Notes: generated from the sequence alone by a model not told the origin. Numbered from the stretch's first letter, positions 46,089 to 56,603 are shown. The stretch is 64,000 nucleotides of DNA from Bradyrhizobium sp. WD16 (GCF_024181725.1 NZ_CP028908.1:3771501-3835500); one strand, 5' to 3'. Numbers and translations are program-made.

Positions 46089-46988
46089 ATGGAAACCCGG
46101 GCGAACTACGTTCTGATCGGAGCCTTCACCCTGGGAGTGCTGCTCTGCGGCTTCGGGTTCGTGATGTGGTTCCAGAGCCTGCACGCCGCCAAGCAGCGCA
46201 CCCCGCTGCGCATCGTGTTCGAGGGCTCGGCATCCGGCCTGCGCACCGGCGCCAGCGTCAATTTCAACGGTATCCGCATCGGCGAGGTGACCTCGGTCAA
46301 GATCGACGACCCCAAGCGGGTGGTTGCCCTGGCCGCCGTGGATAAGGGCGCGCCGATCCGTCAGGACACCCTGGTCGGCCTCGAATTCCAGGGATTGACC
46401 GGCGTCGCCGCGATTTCGCTGAAGGGAGGCTCGCCGGATGCGCCCGAAGTGCAACCGGGCGACAAGGGCATTCCGACGCTCACCGCCGATCTCAGCGCCA
46501 CTCAGGACGTCATGGAGTCGGTCCGCTCCTCGGTGCAGAACATCAACCGTCTGATCGCCGACAATCAGGAGACGATCCGTACGTCGATCCAGAGCCTTCA
46601 GGCGTTCTCGACCACCCTGGCCAAAAATTCGGAACGCATCGACAGCATCATGAACGGCGTCGATACCCTGGTCGGTGGCAAGGACGGCGGCGCGCTCACC
46701 GCCACGGTGAAGTCGGTCAAGGATCTTGCCGACAATCTCGACAAGCGCACGGCGGAGATCAGCGCGAACGCCAACAAGTTCCTCGTCACCAGTTCGCGGG
46801 ACCTGACCGCTCTGGCAGCCGATGGACGCCGGACGCTCGACGACATCAGCCGCGCGGTCAATAACTTCGACCGCAATCCTACTCGTGTGCTGTTCGGCGC
46901 CAGCACTGCCGACCAACGTCCGGCAGTGCAGCCGCGGTCGGTGGTGCGCACCTCTCCGGCCGATGCACGGGCGCGCGTCCGGCCGTGA
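46089..46988 (+). CDS. mlaD: MlaD-type MCE-family substrate-binding protein
   Basis: A 299-residue protein with one N-terminal membrane helix (about residues 7-26) and an MCE domain (LRIVFEGSASGLRTGASVNF, IRIGEVTSVKIDD, VGLEFQGLTGVAAISLKGG). The region after residue 140 is a long helix, as in proteins that form a periplasmic tube. ATG 46089 is preferred to the TTG just before it. It closes the operon; repeat A4 lies 136 bases downstream. Confidence 0.9.
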   Translation: METRANYVLIGAFTLGVLLCGFGFVMWFQSLHAAKQRTPLRIVFEGSASGLRTGASVNFNGIRIGEVTSVKIDDPKRVVALAAVDKGAPIRQDTLVGLEFQGLTGVAAISLKGGSPDAPEVQPGDKGIPTLTADLSATQDVMESVRSSVQNINRLIADNQETIRTSIQSLQAFSTTLAKNSERIDSIMNGVDTLVGGKDGGALTATVKSVKDLADNLDKRTAEISANANKFLVTSSRDLTALAADGRRTLDDISRAVNNFDRNPTRVLFGASTADQRPAVQPRSVVRTSPADARARVRP

Positions 46989-47123
46989 TGGTGCGGCCGC
47001 GCAAACGCGGGTGAGCTGAAGCGCCATGCATCAGCGGTTCGATGCGGGATTGCGCGAAACCGCGGCGCCGGCAATCGAGAGCCCAGGACTCGGATGGCCC
47101 CAAGGCTCGGTCGATCCGGAGGC

Positions 47124-47199
47124 TAGTGTGGCGTCTCGCAATTGCCTATGCCCTTTGCGGCAAGCCCCTGTAGGCAATTGCGAGACATAAGCCACACTA
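47124..47199 (+). repeat. Palindromic repeat A, copy 4 (single)
   Basis: 76 bp with TA ends, tips TAGTGTGGC and GCCACACTA, and arms GTCTCGCAATTGCCTA / TAGGCAATTGCGAGAC. This copy has no B partner, showing that A can stand alone. It lies in the 391-base gap between mlaD and the giant - strand gene, in which I see no other gene. Confidence 0.9.
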
Positions 47200-47318
47200 G
47201 CGGCAGCGAGTGCTTAGGCGAATCTCAGAGCCAAGGGGAAACCGGTGGTTCGATCGTAACATTCGCATTCCCGTTTCGGCCGGCGCCTGTGCGCTGCTCT
47301 CCGGTCGCGTTCATTCCC

Positions 47319-47351
47319 AAAATGAAAAGGCGGAGGCTTGAGGCCTCCGCC
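47319..47351 (-). terminator. Rho-independent terminator of the giant coiled-coil gene
   Basis: On the - strand GGCGGAGGC and GCCTCCGCC pair closely (47329-47351), followed by TTTTCATTTT. It is about 30 bases after the stop at 47380. Confidence 0.85.
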
Positions 47352-47379
47352 TGCTATTTCGCACCTCGATTGCGACCGG

Positions 47380-50300
47380 TCAGCCGAGCCGGCCCGCGGC
47401 TTGGGCGAGAAGTGTGTAGACCAGCCCGGTTTCCGAGGTGAGATAGCTGCGCAGCGCCGCCGGTCCGCGCTCGTCGCGGGCGACGTCGTCGAGCAGCCGC
47501 TCGAATTCGGCGATGTAGCGGTCGACCGTCTGTTTGAAGCCACGGTCGGCGCGATACTTGCGAGCAACCTCGTCGAAGGCCTTCTGACCGGCAGCGGTAT
47601 AGAGCCGCTTGGAGAACGCCTTGCGCTCGCCGCGCTGATAGCGATCCCACATCTCGGCGGCGAGGTCGCGATCCATCAGACGGACGATGTCGAGCGCCAG
47701 CGAATCGAGCGGGCTGCTGGCCGGGCGGGCCGCCGGGGCGGGCCGTCGCGGCGGTTCAGCGGGCGTATCGGCGCGATTGAGCAGGTTGGACAGCCAGCCG
47801 TCGCCACTCTGCTCGTCGGGGCTCACCGACGGAGCTTCGGTCCGGCGCGGCGCGGGCGGACCCATGCCGAGATCCGGCGGTGGCAGGATTGCGGCGCTCG
47901 CGGCCTCGCGGCGCGGCGCGGCCGGGCGCGGAGCTTCGGCACGAGCGCCGATCGACATCAGCGCCGGCTCTTCCTCCCGAGTATAGCCGTGGTTTGCCCC
48001 GGCACCGACCACGTCAAGGCCGCGGCCGTGGCGTGCGACGATGCGGTTGAGCTCCGCCAGCGCCTCGATCTGATCGACGATCACCTTGCGCATCTGGGAG
48101 GTACTTTCCGCGGTTTCCTGCGGGATTTCGAGTACGCCGCGGCGCAATTCGGCCCGCGTCGCCTCGAGCTCCTGATGCATTTCGCCGGCCATCTGCTTCA
48201 TGGTCTGGACCACCGCGGCGAACTTGTCCGCCGACTGGGTGAACAGCGTCTCGGCCTCGCGGCTGTTCTGCTCATAGAGTTCGTTCATCGCCTCGGAGGT
48301 GAGGCGGCGCTCCTCCTCGGCGGCGTTGCGCACCGCTTCGAACTGGCGATTGATTGCCGTCGCGCCGGCGCCGGCGGTCTCGGCCACCACCCGGGCGATG
48401 TCCCGCGCCCGAGTTTCGGCGGCCGCAAGCGATTCGTCCAGCAGGCCGGTGAAGCGGGACAGTCGCTGGTCGAGATCGGTGGTGCGCAGATCGATGGTGG
48501 TCAGCAGCGATTCCAGATCCGACTTGCGCTCCGACACGGTGCGGTGGGTGCTGGCATTGCTCTGCTCGACCAGCGCAGCGGCCTCGACCAGGGCGTGACC
48601 GTGGGCGGCGAACTGCTCGGATAGGGCATTGAGATTCTGCAGCGCACGAGATGTCTTGTCGGTGAAATTGCCCAACTGGTCGCTCAGCGCCGTGGTGGCC
48701 TGACCGTTCCGCGAGGTGACGTCGTTCATCGTGGTGACGAATTCCGCCACGCGGCTCACCAGCGTCTGCTCCAGCGAGTTGAGATTGTCGTGGGCGCTGG
48801 TCAGAACTTCCTGCAGCAGGATGTTGCCCTCGCGCAGACGCTCGAACAGCGCCACGGTGTCGGTGCGCAGGATCTTGCTGGTCTCCTGCATCTCGGTGAC
48901 AGCGGCGGTGGCGACCTGGCGCGACTGGTCGATGGCGGTGCGGGTGGTCTGCTCGATGTCCTTGAGCGACTTGTTGACCGCGCCGGTGGCTACTTCGCTG
49001 GCCGTGGTGATGGTGCGGGCGAGGTCGGTCGAATTGCGCACCAGGGTCTGCGAGAAGTTCGCTCCCTTGCTCTCGATGGCCTTGAGGGCTTCGTCGGTGA
49101 CGCGGTTGATGTCGATATTGATCTGGTTGCCGCGGTCACCGAGCGCCTGAACGAGCGTTCCGCGCGAGGAGTCGAGCATGTGACCGAGGCGGTCGGCCTG
49201 CTGCTTGACGCCGGTCACGATCTCCTCGGTCTTGCCGAGCAGGACGGTGCCGAACTGGCCGGTAACGGTGATGATGGCGCGTTCGATTTCGCTCGATGTG
49301 CTCTTGATCTTGGTCGCGGCTTCGGTCCCCGAGGCGATCAACGCGCTGTTCGCGTCCTTGGTCGCGCCGGCGATCGCCGCGGTGACGCTCGCCGAGGTTC
49401 CGGCGAGCGACGTCGATGCTTCGCTCGAAGCGGCGACAATGGCATTCTGGACCTCGCGAGCGCTGGCCATCAGCACGTCCGCGGTGCTGGCGCCGGCCGT
49501 CGACACGCTGTGTTCGATCTCGCCGGACAGCACCCGGATCTGATTGGCCGATTCCGTCGAGGCGGACAGCAGCGTGCTGTGAGCCTCGCGGGCGCTCGCC
49601 ATCAGCGTGTCCGCCGTCTTGACGCCGGCTGCCGAAACGCTGGTCTCGATCTCGCCGGACAGGGTCCGGATCTGGTTGGCGGCTTCCGCTGAGGCGGACA
49701 GCAGCGTGCTGTGGGCGTCGCGGACGCTGCCGGCGAGGGTGCCGGCAGCGGAGGTTGCGGCCGTCGTGATCGTCAGTTCGATTTCGGTGGACAGGCTCTT
49801 GGTCTGCTGCGCGGCCTCGGAAGAGGCGCTGAGCAGGTTGTTATGGGCTTCGCGCGCACTTGCCAGCACGGCTTCCGCCGTCGTTGCTGCGGTGGCAGTC
49901 AGCATGCGCTCGATATCCGCGGAGAGATTGCGGCTCTGCTGCACGGTCTCGGCCGAGACGTTGATCAGCGTGGCCTGCGCCTCGCGGGCGCTCGACACGA
50001 TCTGATCGGCTGTGGTCGCGCCGGCCGACGTGAGCATCCGCTCGATCTCTGCCGAGATCGTGCGCGCCTGCTGCGCTGCATCGGTCGCGAGATTGAGGAG
50101 AGTGGCCTGTGCCTCGCGGGCACTGGAGACGACCTGTTCGGCCGTGGTGGCGCCGGCTGAGGTGAGCATCCGCTCGATCTCCGCCGCGACGGTGTGGGCC
50201 TGCTGAGCGGTCTCGGTGGAGATATTGAGCAGCGCGGCCTGGGTCTCACGCGCGCTGGCCAACACCGTTTCCGCCGACGAGGCGCTGGCGGCGGCGAGAG

Positions 50301-53199
50301 CGCGCTCGATCTCGGCGGACAGGTCACGGGCGCGCGCGGTGGCCTGTTCTGAGGCGGCGAGCAGCGACGACTGGACATCGCGCGAGGAGCCCAGGATGGC
50401 GGCGGCGGCATTGGCCCCGGCCCCGGTCAGGCTCTGCTCGACCGACGAAGCGGCGGCGCGCAGATGTCCGCTGACTTCGTCCGAGACGCCGAGCAGGCTC
50501 TCGTGGGCTGCCCGGCTGCCGGCCTGGATCGTTTCGCTCGTGGTCGTGGCGAGCGTGAGCAGCGAGTGCTCGGCGTCTTCCACCCGGGCACGGATGCCCT
50601 GGGACAACTCCTCGGCGCGGGCCAGCAGGACGTCGCTGGCCTGGCGACCGCCGGTCTCGATGCGCAGCGCCACGTTCTCGATGCGGGTGCCGAGCAGGTT
50701 TTCGAACTGGGTGACACGGGTCTCGATATCGCTGGCGACGGCACCGGCGCGGGTCTCGAGGCCGTCATGGATCGCCTGGAAGCGCGCCGTCACCGTATCG
50801 GCGAGGTGCATGCTTCGGCCGTCGATCGTCTCGGTCACGTTGATGATGCGCTGGTCGATGGCGTCGAGGACCTGGTTCGTGCCCTGAGACAACGACGAGG
50901 TGAGGGTAGCGATGCGCGTGTCGAGGGCGCCGACCACTCGCGCTGTGCCGTCGTCGAGCGAGGAGGTAAGCGCGGCCGCCTTCTCGTTGATAGAGTCGAT
51001 CGCTCGAGCGGTGCTACCGCTCAAGGTCGAGGTCAGCTCGTTCAAGCGGCCATCGATGCTGCCCACGACCGAGATGGCGCGGTTGTCGAAAGAGGCTTCC
51101 AGCGCCCTGATGCGGCCGTCGATGCTTTCGTCGAAGCCGATGACGCGGGAAGCGAGGCTTTCGTCGAATGCTCTGATCCGGCTGTCGAGCGAAAGGTCGA
51201 GCTTGGTGACGCGCGATTCCAGTGAGCTCTCAAAGGCGGCAAGGCGCTGATCGAGGGGGCCGTGGATGTTGCTGGCATGGGCCGCGACGCGCTGGTCGAA
51301 GCCGTCGACATAGGACTTCAGCGTCGTCGTGATGTCCTCGGCGCGTTGTCCCATGCGCTCGACGATGTCACCGCCAAAGGTCTTCACCGTGCGGTCGAAT
51401 TCGCCGATGTGGCGGGTGATCAGGGCTCCCAGCATGCCGGAGTCGCGAGCGAAGCGCTCGGCGAGTTCGAAGCCTTGTTCGCGCACGAGATGGTCGAACG
51501 CGGTCATCTGGGCGCTGAGATTGTCCTGGGCGGACGCGGTCTGAGTGACCACCTTGTCGACCAAAGCGTTGACGGTGGAATCGAGGCTGTCCTGGGCGGA
51601 CGCGGTCTGGGTGACGACCTTGTCGACCAGGGCGTTGACGCTGGCATCGAGGCTGTCCTGGGCGGACGCGGTCTGCGTGACGACCTTGTCGACCAGGGCG
51701 TTGACGGTGGCATCGAGGCTGTCCTGGGCGGACGCGGTCTGGGTGACGACCTTGTCGACCAGGGCGTTGACGCTGGCATCGAGGCTGTCCTGGGCGGACG
51801 CGGTCTGCGTGACGACCTTGTCGACCAGGGCGCTCACCGTGGCGTCGAGAGTATCGCCTGCCCGCTCGCCGCTGTCGACGATGTGTTCGGCGAGACGGCG
51901 GCCCGCTTCGTCGACCTTGTGGGCGAGGTCGCTGCCGCGCAGTTCGAGCTCCATCAGCAGCGAATCGCTGGAGGTCTTGAGCGAGTCGTGGACCTGTTCG
52001 GTGCGCGCCGAGATGCTTTCGACGATGTTGGCGCTCTGATCGGCGAATTCGCGGGTGACCCGGTCGATGCGCTCGTTGAGCATGTCGTGGATGCGATCGG
52101 CGAGGTCGACGAATTCCTCGTGCACGGCGCCGGTCTTGAAGTTCAGGCTCGCGGTCAGCCGCTCGGTGGCGTCGATTACGGCCCGCGTGGTTTCGGCGCT
52201 GGCCTCTTCGAGACGATCGAGCAGGTCGCCGCCGCGCTCGCCGAGCGCCAGGATCATGGTGTCGCCGGCGTTGCCCAGCGCCTGGGTGATGTGCTCGCCG
52301 CGCTCTTCGAGGGCCGTGGTGATGGTGCGCGCGACTTCGTCGACGCGCGCTGCGATGGCGTCGCTGATGACGGCGATGTCCTGGCGAAGATCGATCTGCA
52401 CGCCGGAGATGGCGTTGCGGACCTGCTCGGCCTGGCCCACGAGGTTGTCTCGCTGGTGGGCGATGTCCTGGAGCAGGGCGCGGATGCGGACTTCGTTGTC
52501 GGAATAGGCGCGCTCGAGCGCAGCGACTTCGTTGGCGACCAGGGTCTCGAGTTCGCCGGCGCGCGCGACGGCGCGCTCGACGCCATCGCCCATCGCGGCC
52601 ACTTCGCGGCGGATTGCCTGTCCGACGGTGACCATGGAATCGCTGGCAGCGCCTTCCGGCTCGGAGAAGCGGATCGCGACCTGGGCCATCGACTGGGCGA
52701 TCATGCTCAATTCCTGGCCGCGCCAGGCGAGGCTGGCGAGGAAGTAGAACAGCAGTACGGGTGCAAACATCAGCGCGAGCAGGCCGCCCAGCGCCAGCGT
52801 GCCGCCGGCACCCTGGCCGATCAGGCCCTGGAGCGCGGGCAGGAAGCTGACCATCAGGAGAACGGCGCCGGCCACCCAGATTCCTGAAAATACCGTGGCG
52901 ACCGTATAGACGCTGCGGCTGGGCCGGCCCTTCTGCAGCGACTGCAGCAGCAGGCCGATGGTTTCCCGGTCGTCATTGGCGGGCCGGCGGGGGAGACGTT
53001 CGTCCGCAGCCTCGATCGCAACGCGGTTTCCGACGTTCAGCGGCGGTTCGGCGTAAGGCTCGGCGACACTCGCCGACTGGTCATGGCGAGCGGTATCCAA
53101 GGAGGGTTCGGGCGGTGCCTCGCTGAGGTTGAGGGCTTCCTGGATGGCGGAAAGAGCTACTTCGGTCGGGTCTTTCGCCTTCTTCGGATTGTTTGCCAT
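47380..53199 (-). CDS. Growth-pole-ring-like giant coiled-coil membrane protein
   Basis: A 1939-residue protein. Residues 1-95 are cytoplasmic and acidic; two membrane helices lie near 98-122 and 133-158. Residues about 170-1790 are almost unbroken helix with 11-residue periodicity, including five near-identical 22-residue repeats and eight 44-residue repeats. A compact C-terminal domain (about 1825-1939, DRDLAAEMWDRYQRGERKAF) ends it. This layout, size and apolipoprotein-like repeat character match GPR, the growth pole ring protein of Agrobacterium, which organises polar peptidoglycan growth in Rhizobiales. Orthology is inferred from architecture, not a search. Confidence 0.82.
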   Translation of the reverse strand: MANNPKKAKDPTEVALSAIQEALNLSEAPPEPSLDTARHDQSASVAEPYAEPPLNVGNRVAIEAADERLPRRPANDDRETIGLLLQSLQKGRPSRSVYTVATVFSGIWVAGAVLLMVSFLPALQGLIGQGAGGTLALGGLLALMFAPVLLFYFLASLAWRGQELSMIAQSMAQVAIRFSEPEGAASDSMVTVGQAIRREVAAMGDGVERAVARAGELETLVANEVAALERAYSDNEVRIRALLQDIAHQRDNLVGQAEQVRNAISGVQIDLRQDIAVISDAIAARVDEVARTITTALEERGEHITQALGNAGDTMILALGERGGDLLDRLEEASAETTRAVIDATERLTASLNFKTGAVHEEFVDLADRIHDMLNERIDRVTREFADQSANIVESISARTEQVHDSLKTSSDSLLMELELRGSDLAHKVDEAGRRLAEHIVDSGERAGDTLDATVSALVDKVVTQTASAQDSLDASVNALVDKVVTQTASAQDSLDATVNALVDKVVTQTASAQDSLDASVNALVDKVVTQTASAQDSLDSTVNALVDKVVTQTASAQDNLSAQMTAFDHLVREQGFELAERFARDSGMLGALITRHIGEFDRTVKTFGGDIVERMGQRAEDITTTLKSYVDGFDQRVAAHASNIHGPLDQRLAAFESSLESRVTKLDLSLDSRIRAFDESLASRVIGFDESIDGRIRALEASFDNRAISVVGSIDGRLNELTSTLSGSTARAIDSINEKAAALTSSLDDGTARVVGALDTRIATLTSSLSQGTNQVLDAIDQRIINVTETIDGRSMHLADTVTARFQAIHDGLETRAGAVASDIETRVTQFENLLGTRIENVALRIETGGRQASDVLLARAEELSQGIRARVEDAEHSLLTLATTTSETIQAGSRAAHESLLGVSDEVSGHLRAAASSVEQSLTGAGANAAAAILGSSRDVQSSLLAASEQATARARDLSAEIERALAAASASSAETVLASARETQAALLNISTETAQQAHTVAAEIERMLTSAGATTAEQVVSSAREAQATLLNLATDAAQQARTISAEIERMLTSAGATTADQIVSSAREAQATLINVSAETVQQSRNLSADIERMLTATAATTAEAVLASAREAHNNLLSASSEAAQQTKSLSTEIELTITTAATSAAGTLAGSVRDAHSTLLSASAEAANQIRTLSGEIETSVSAAGVKTADTLMASAREAHSTLLSASTESANQIRVLSGEIEHSVSTAGASTADVLMASAREVQNAIVAASSEASTSLAGTSASVTAAIAGATKDANSALIASGTEAATKIKSTSSEIERAIITVTGQFGTVLLGKTEEIVTGVKQQADRLGHMLDSSRGTLVQALGDRGNQINIDINRVTDEALKAIESKGANFSQTLVRNSTDLARTITTASEVATGAVNKSLKDIEQTTRTAIDQSRQVATAAVTEMQETSKILRTDTVALFERLREGNILLQEVLTSAHDNLNSLEQTLVSRVAEFVTTMNDVTSRNGQATTALSDQLGNFTDKTSRALQNLNALSEQFAAHGHALVEAAALVEQSNASTHRTVSERKSDLESLLTTIDLRTTDLDQRLSRFTGLLDESLAAAETRARDIARVVAETAGAGATAINRQFEAVRNAAEEERRLTSEAMNELYEQNSREAETLFTQSADKFAAVVQTMKQMAGEMHQELEATRAELRRGVLEIPQETAESTSQMRKVIVDQIEALAELNRIVARHGRGLDVVGAGANHGYTREEEPALMSIGARAEAPRPAAPRREAASAAILPPPDLGMGPPAPRRTEAPSVSPDEQSGDGWLSNLLNRADTPAEPPRRPAPAARPASSPLDSLALDIVRLMDRDLAAEMWDRYQRGERKAFSKRLYTAAGQKAFDEVARKYRADRGFKQTVDRYIAEFERLLDDVARDERGPAALRSYLTSETGLVYTLLAQAAGRLG
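49387..50442 (-). repeat. Eight tandem 44-residue (132-bp) coding repeats
   Basis: Within residues about 920-1271 of the giant protein, eight consecutive 44-residue units follow the pattern IERMLTSAGATTAEQVVSSA then REAQATLLNLATDAAQQART and ISAE. 44 is four times 11, consistent with hendecad coiled coil. The units have diverged, unlike the 66-bp block at 51.5 kb. Confidence 0.82.
51521..51850 (-). repeat. Five tandem near-identical 66-bp coding repeats
   Basis: Five units starting at 51521, 51587, 51653, 51719 and 51785 encode 22 residues each (VNALVDKVVTQTASAQDSLD pattern). Units 2 and 4 are alike and units 3 and 5 are alike, so the array also has a 132-bp period and probably grew by duplicating a two-unit block. 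Confidence 0.9.
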
Positions 53200-53380
53200 G
53201 TCCGTTTACGCCCTTTGAATACGCGCCAGGGAACCACACAGACATCCGCACAAGGGCACTGGCCCTTGGCCGGTTACGCCTCCCGCCACGATGGAAGCGA
53301 AGTCGATGGTCGCCGTAAGGCTTGTCCCCCACTTCTCCGAACATCCTATTGGCTTGACCTGTCGAAAGGAATGCCCGGCG

Positions 53381-53395
53381 TTAAGAACATTTTAA
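53381..53395. promoter_or_regulatory. CtrA-type binding site candidate
   Basis: TTAA, seven bases, TTAA: TTAAGAACATTTTAA fits the alphaproteobacterial CtrA consensus TTAA-N7-TTAA. It lies about 180 bases from both the giant - strand gene and the + strand Hpt gene, in the 364-base divergent intergenic region. Further GTTAAC half-sites occur at about 53400 and 53515. No other gene is seen in this gap. Confidence 0.5.
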
Positions 53396-53563
53396 TCATC
53401 GTTAACGCGTCCGTGCGTAACCTCTTCAACTCCCTCAAAATTCCGGAACAGTCGCGGACTTCATGGCGATGGCATGGCAAATCCATGGCAAGACTGTTTC
53501 GGCGACAAACCATTCGTTAACCAGCGCTGTGATTGGTTTTCGGGCCGCCCTGGAGTCCTTCAG

Positions 53564-53941
53564 ATGACGCTCTCGCCGCAATGGATCGAATGGATGCCCT
53601 CGCCGCCGCTGGTTCCCGACGATGCGCCGCTGGACCTTGCTCATCTCGAACGGATGACGCTCGGCGACGCCAGCCTCGAGCGTGAGGTCCTGGCCATGTT
53701 CGCCGCCCAGTCGGTCGATCTCGTCAGGCGCCTTTCTGCGTTGTCGGACGACGCCGCGATGCTGGTGCACACCCTGAAGGGGTCCGCCCGCGCCATCGGC
53801 GCCGTCCGGGTCGCCGAGGCCGCGGCCGGACTCGAAACCGCGCTCCGCCGGTCGGCCCCGGCGGGAGAGTTGCTCGCGACGCTGGAAGCCGCCGTCACTG
53901 AGGTGCGTACGGTCATCGGTGCAAGGCTCAAGCGGTCCTGA
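53564..53941 (+). CDS. Hpt-domain phosphotransfer protein
   Basis: A 125-residue histidine phosphotransfer domain. The phospho-accepting H69 is in [14 protein letters not shown], inside a helical bundle ([19 protein letters not shown]). It relays phosphoryl groups between a hybrid kinase and a response regulator; partners are not in the window. ATG 53564 has GGAG about nine bases upstream, better than ATG 53474. It is divergent from the growth-pole-ring-like gene and may be linked to cell-cycle control. Confidence 0.85.
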   Translation: MTLSPQWIEWMPSPPLVPDDAPLDLAHLERMTLGDASLEREVLAMFAAQSVDLVRRLSALSDDAAMLVHTLKGSARAIGAVRVAEAAAGLETALRRSAPAGELLATLEAAVTEVRTVIGARLKRS

Positions 53942-54072
53942 CCGCCTCGCGTGGTCACCAGCACTATTCGTCTCATCCATCTACATTCAGCTCCGCACCC
54001 GCCGAGCGGCGTTCCTTGCGCGCGACGCTGGCGCAGGGCAGGCGGACCCGTTATAGGACTGCATCCTCCCGC

Positions 54073-54148
54073 TGGTGCGGCGGATTCGACGTTCGTATCA
54101 GCATTGCAGCGAGCTCTTCGTACGAGCGTCAGATCCGAAATCGCACTA
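54073..54148 (-). repeat. Palindromic repeat D, copy 4 (reverse orientation)
   Basis: Tips TGGTGCGG and TCGCACTA, with the arm GAGCGTCAGATCC near the right end and a diverged left arm. A 15-bp spacer (54149-54163, GAATCATAACTATAC) joins it to repeat E1. Confidence 0.8.
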
Positions 54149-54163
54149 GAATCATAACTATAC

Positions 54164-54239
54164 TGGTGTGGTTTGGTTCAGAAATTCCCTTGGAGGACTC
54201 GCTGCGGGGAATGAAGGGAATTTCTGAATCGCCACACTT
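54164..54239 (+). repeat. Palindromic repeat E, copy 1
   Basis: Tips TGGTGTGG and CCACACTT, inner arms TTCAGAAATTCCCTT and AAGGGAATTTCTGAA. It occupies the place that C holds next to D elsewhere. It ends 37 bases before the ferredoxin start, so the ferredoxin promoter must lie in or beyond these repeats. Confidence 0.82.
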
Positions 54240-54276
54240 GGACGACTCCTCAATCACACCGCTGGCACGGGCTATC

Positions 54277-54597
54277 ATGGTCAAGATCAACTTTGTCGAT
54301 TCCAAAGGCGAAAAGCGCACTGTCGATGTCGAGGCGGGCGCGACGGTGATGGAGGCGGCGGTCCGCAACGCAATTCCCGGCATCGAGGCGGAATGTGGTG
54401 GTGCCTGCGCCTGCGCCACCTGTCATGTCTATGTCGACGAAGCGTGGCGGGAGAAGGTGGGCAGCCCGACCCCGATGGAAGAGGACATGCTGGATTTCGG
54501 CTACGATGTCCGGCCGAATTCGCGCCTGTCCTGTCAGATCAAGGTCACCGAGGATCTCGACGGCCTGGTGGTGAGCACCCCCGAGCGCCAGGCCTGA
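54277..54597 (+). CDS. fdxE: [2Fe-2S] ferredoxin, FdVI/adrenodoxin type
   Basis: A 106-residue ferredoxin. Cluster ligands are C40, C46, C49 and C86 ([15 protein letters not shown], later RLSCQIKV), with the family C-X5-C-X2-C spacing. The whole sequence closely follows Rhodobacter capsulatus FdVI, an essential ferredoxin. It may serve iron-sulphur assembly or a P450. ATG 54277 is the family start; the longer reading would include repeat E1. The ferredoxin-NADP reductase gene is about 1 kb downstream. Confidence 0.9.
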   Translation: MVKINFVDSKGEKRTVDVEAGATVMEAAVRNAIPGIEAECGGACACATCHVYVDEAWREKVGSPTPMEEDMLDFGYDVRPNSRLSCQIKVTEDLDGLVVSTPERQA

Positions 54598-54945
54598 CGA
54601 AGGGCGGCCGAGGCCGCGACGCCGGACAACGCTCGCGGCTCCAATTATCCAAGTCATGACAGGCTTCCCGTCACGGAAGAGGGGCGGGGGATCTCGGTGT
54701 GAGTCATGCAGAGGCGCCGGCATTTCAGGGAGCCGGGCTCAAGAAAAGTAGGCCGACGGCTCGCCGAGGCGCTCTACCGTGTCTCCGCCGACCTGCGCGA
54801 CCATTCGGTCATGTTTGCATTGCTTCGGGTGCTATGCTCCCACGATGCGGTGATCGCGGAATGTCGCGACCTCTCCGATATGTTCTGCCGCTCGAAATGG
54901 CGCTGGGGGGGGCTTCAACATAATTCCGCGTTGGCGCGGCGATGA
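54598..54945. other. 348-base gap without a supported gene
   Basis: A 79-codon reading exists at 54706-54945 on the + strand but it has no ribosome-binding site and no recognisable domain. I see no repeat of families A to E and no clear terminator. Confidence 0.5.
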
Positions 54946-55464
54946 TCATGCGATCGCGGCCTCGCGGCGCATCCATGGCCGGAATTTCTTCACCACGTCG
55001 TCCGGCAGCGCCGTCGGCTTTCGGCTCACCTGGTCGACCAGTACGGTCACCGCTGCCGCCGAGGCGGCGCAGACGCCGTTATGAAAAACCACCTGTTCAT
55101 AGCTCACCGAGCTGCGGCCGATCCGTGACACGGCAAGGCCGAGTTCGACGACGCCGGGCCAGTGCACCTCGGCGCGGAAGTCGATGGCGAGATGCGCCAA
55201 CACCCAGCTCAGCCCCTTCGGCATCAGGCCAAATTCGGGATGGCGGATCAGTGACACCCGGCTGGTCTCGAAATAGGTCGCGTAGGTAGCGTTATTGACG
55301 TGATGATTGGGATCGAGATCGCCGAAACGGACATTGTCGGTCTGGCGGTACGGGAAGTCCTCGAGCCGGGGCGGGGCCTTTACATTCACGTCGCGGATCT
55401 CCGGAGCGGTTGACTGGTCACGCTCGTCTTGTCGCCCAACCTGCGAGGGCATCGCAAGGGCCAT
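54946..55464 (-). CDS. 4HBT-type acyl-CoA thioesterase
   Basis: A 172-residue hot-dog-fold thioesterase. The catalytic block is VRFGDLDPNHHVNNATYATYFE (the DLDxNxHVNN pattern), followed by VLAHLAIDFRAEVHWPG and a C-terminal strand set. It probably hydrolyses acyl-CoA esters. The N-terminal 35 residues are extra relative to the core family. It lies between and opposite to the ferredoxin and its likely reductase. Confidence 0.87.
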   Translation of the reverse strand: MALAMPSQVGRQDERDQSTAPEIRDVNVKAPPRLEDFPYRQTDNVRFGDLDPNHHVNNATYATYFETSRVSLIRHPEFGLMPKGLSWVLAHLAIDFRAEVHWPGVVELGLAVSRIGRSSVSYEQVVFHNGVCAASAAAVTVLVDQVSRKPTALPDDVVKKFRPWMRREAAIA

Positions 55465-55466
55465 GA

Positions 55467-56603
<1,137 letters not shown>

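Noticed and set aside
45015-47027. 670-codon - strand reading opposite mlaE, mlaF and mlaD
   Set aside because: Antisense shadow; the + strand carries Walker motifs, MCE domain and tight operon spacing.
47220-47290. Possible decayed repeat C near 47.25 kb (GGTTCGATCGTAACATTCG)
   Set aside because: Only the tip-to-arm part is loosely similar and no right arm is present; it could be chance.
54706-54945. 79-codon + strand reading between ferredoxin and thioesterase genes
   Set aside because: No ribosome-binding site, no domain, and it ends exactly against the thioesterase gene; too weak to call.
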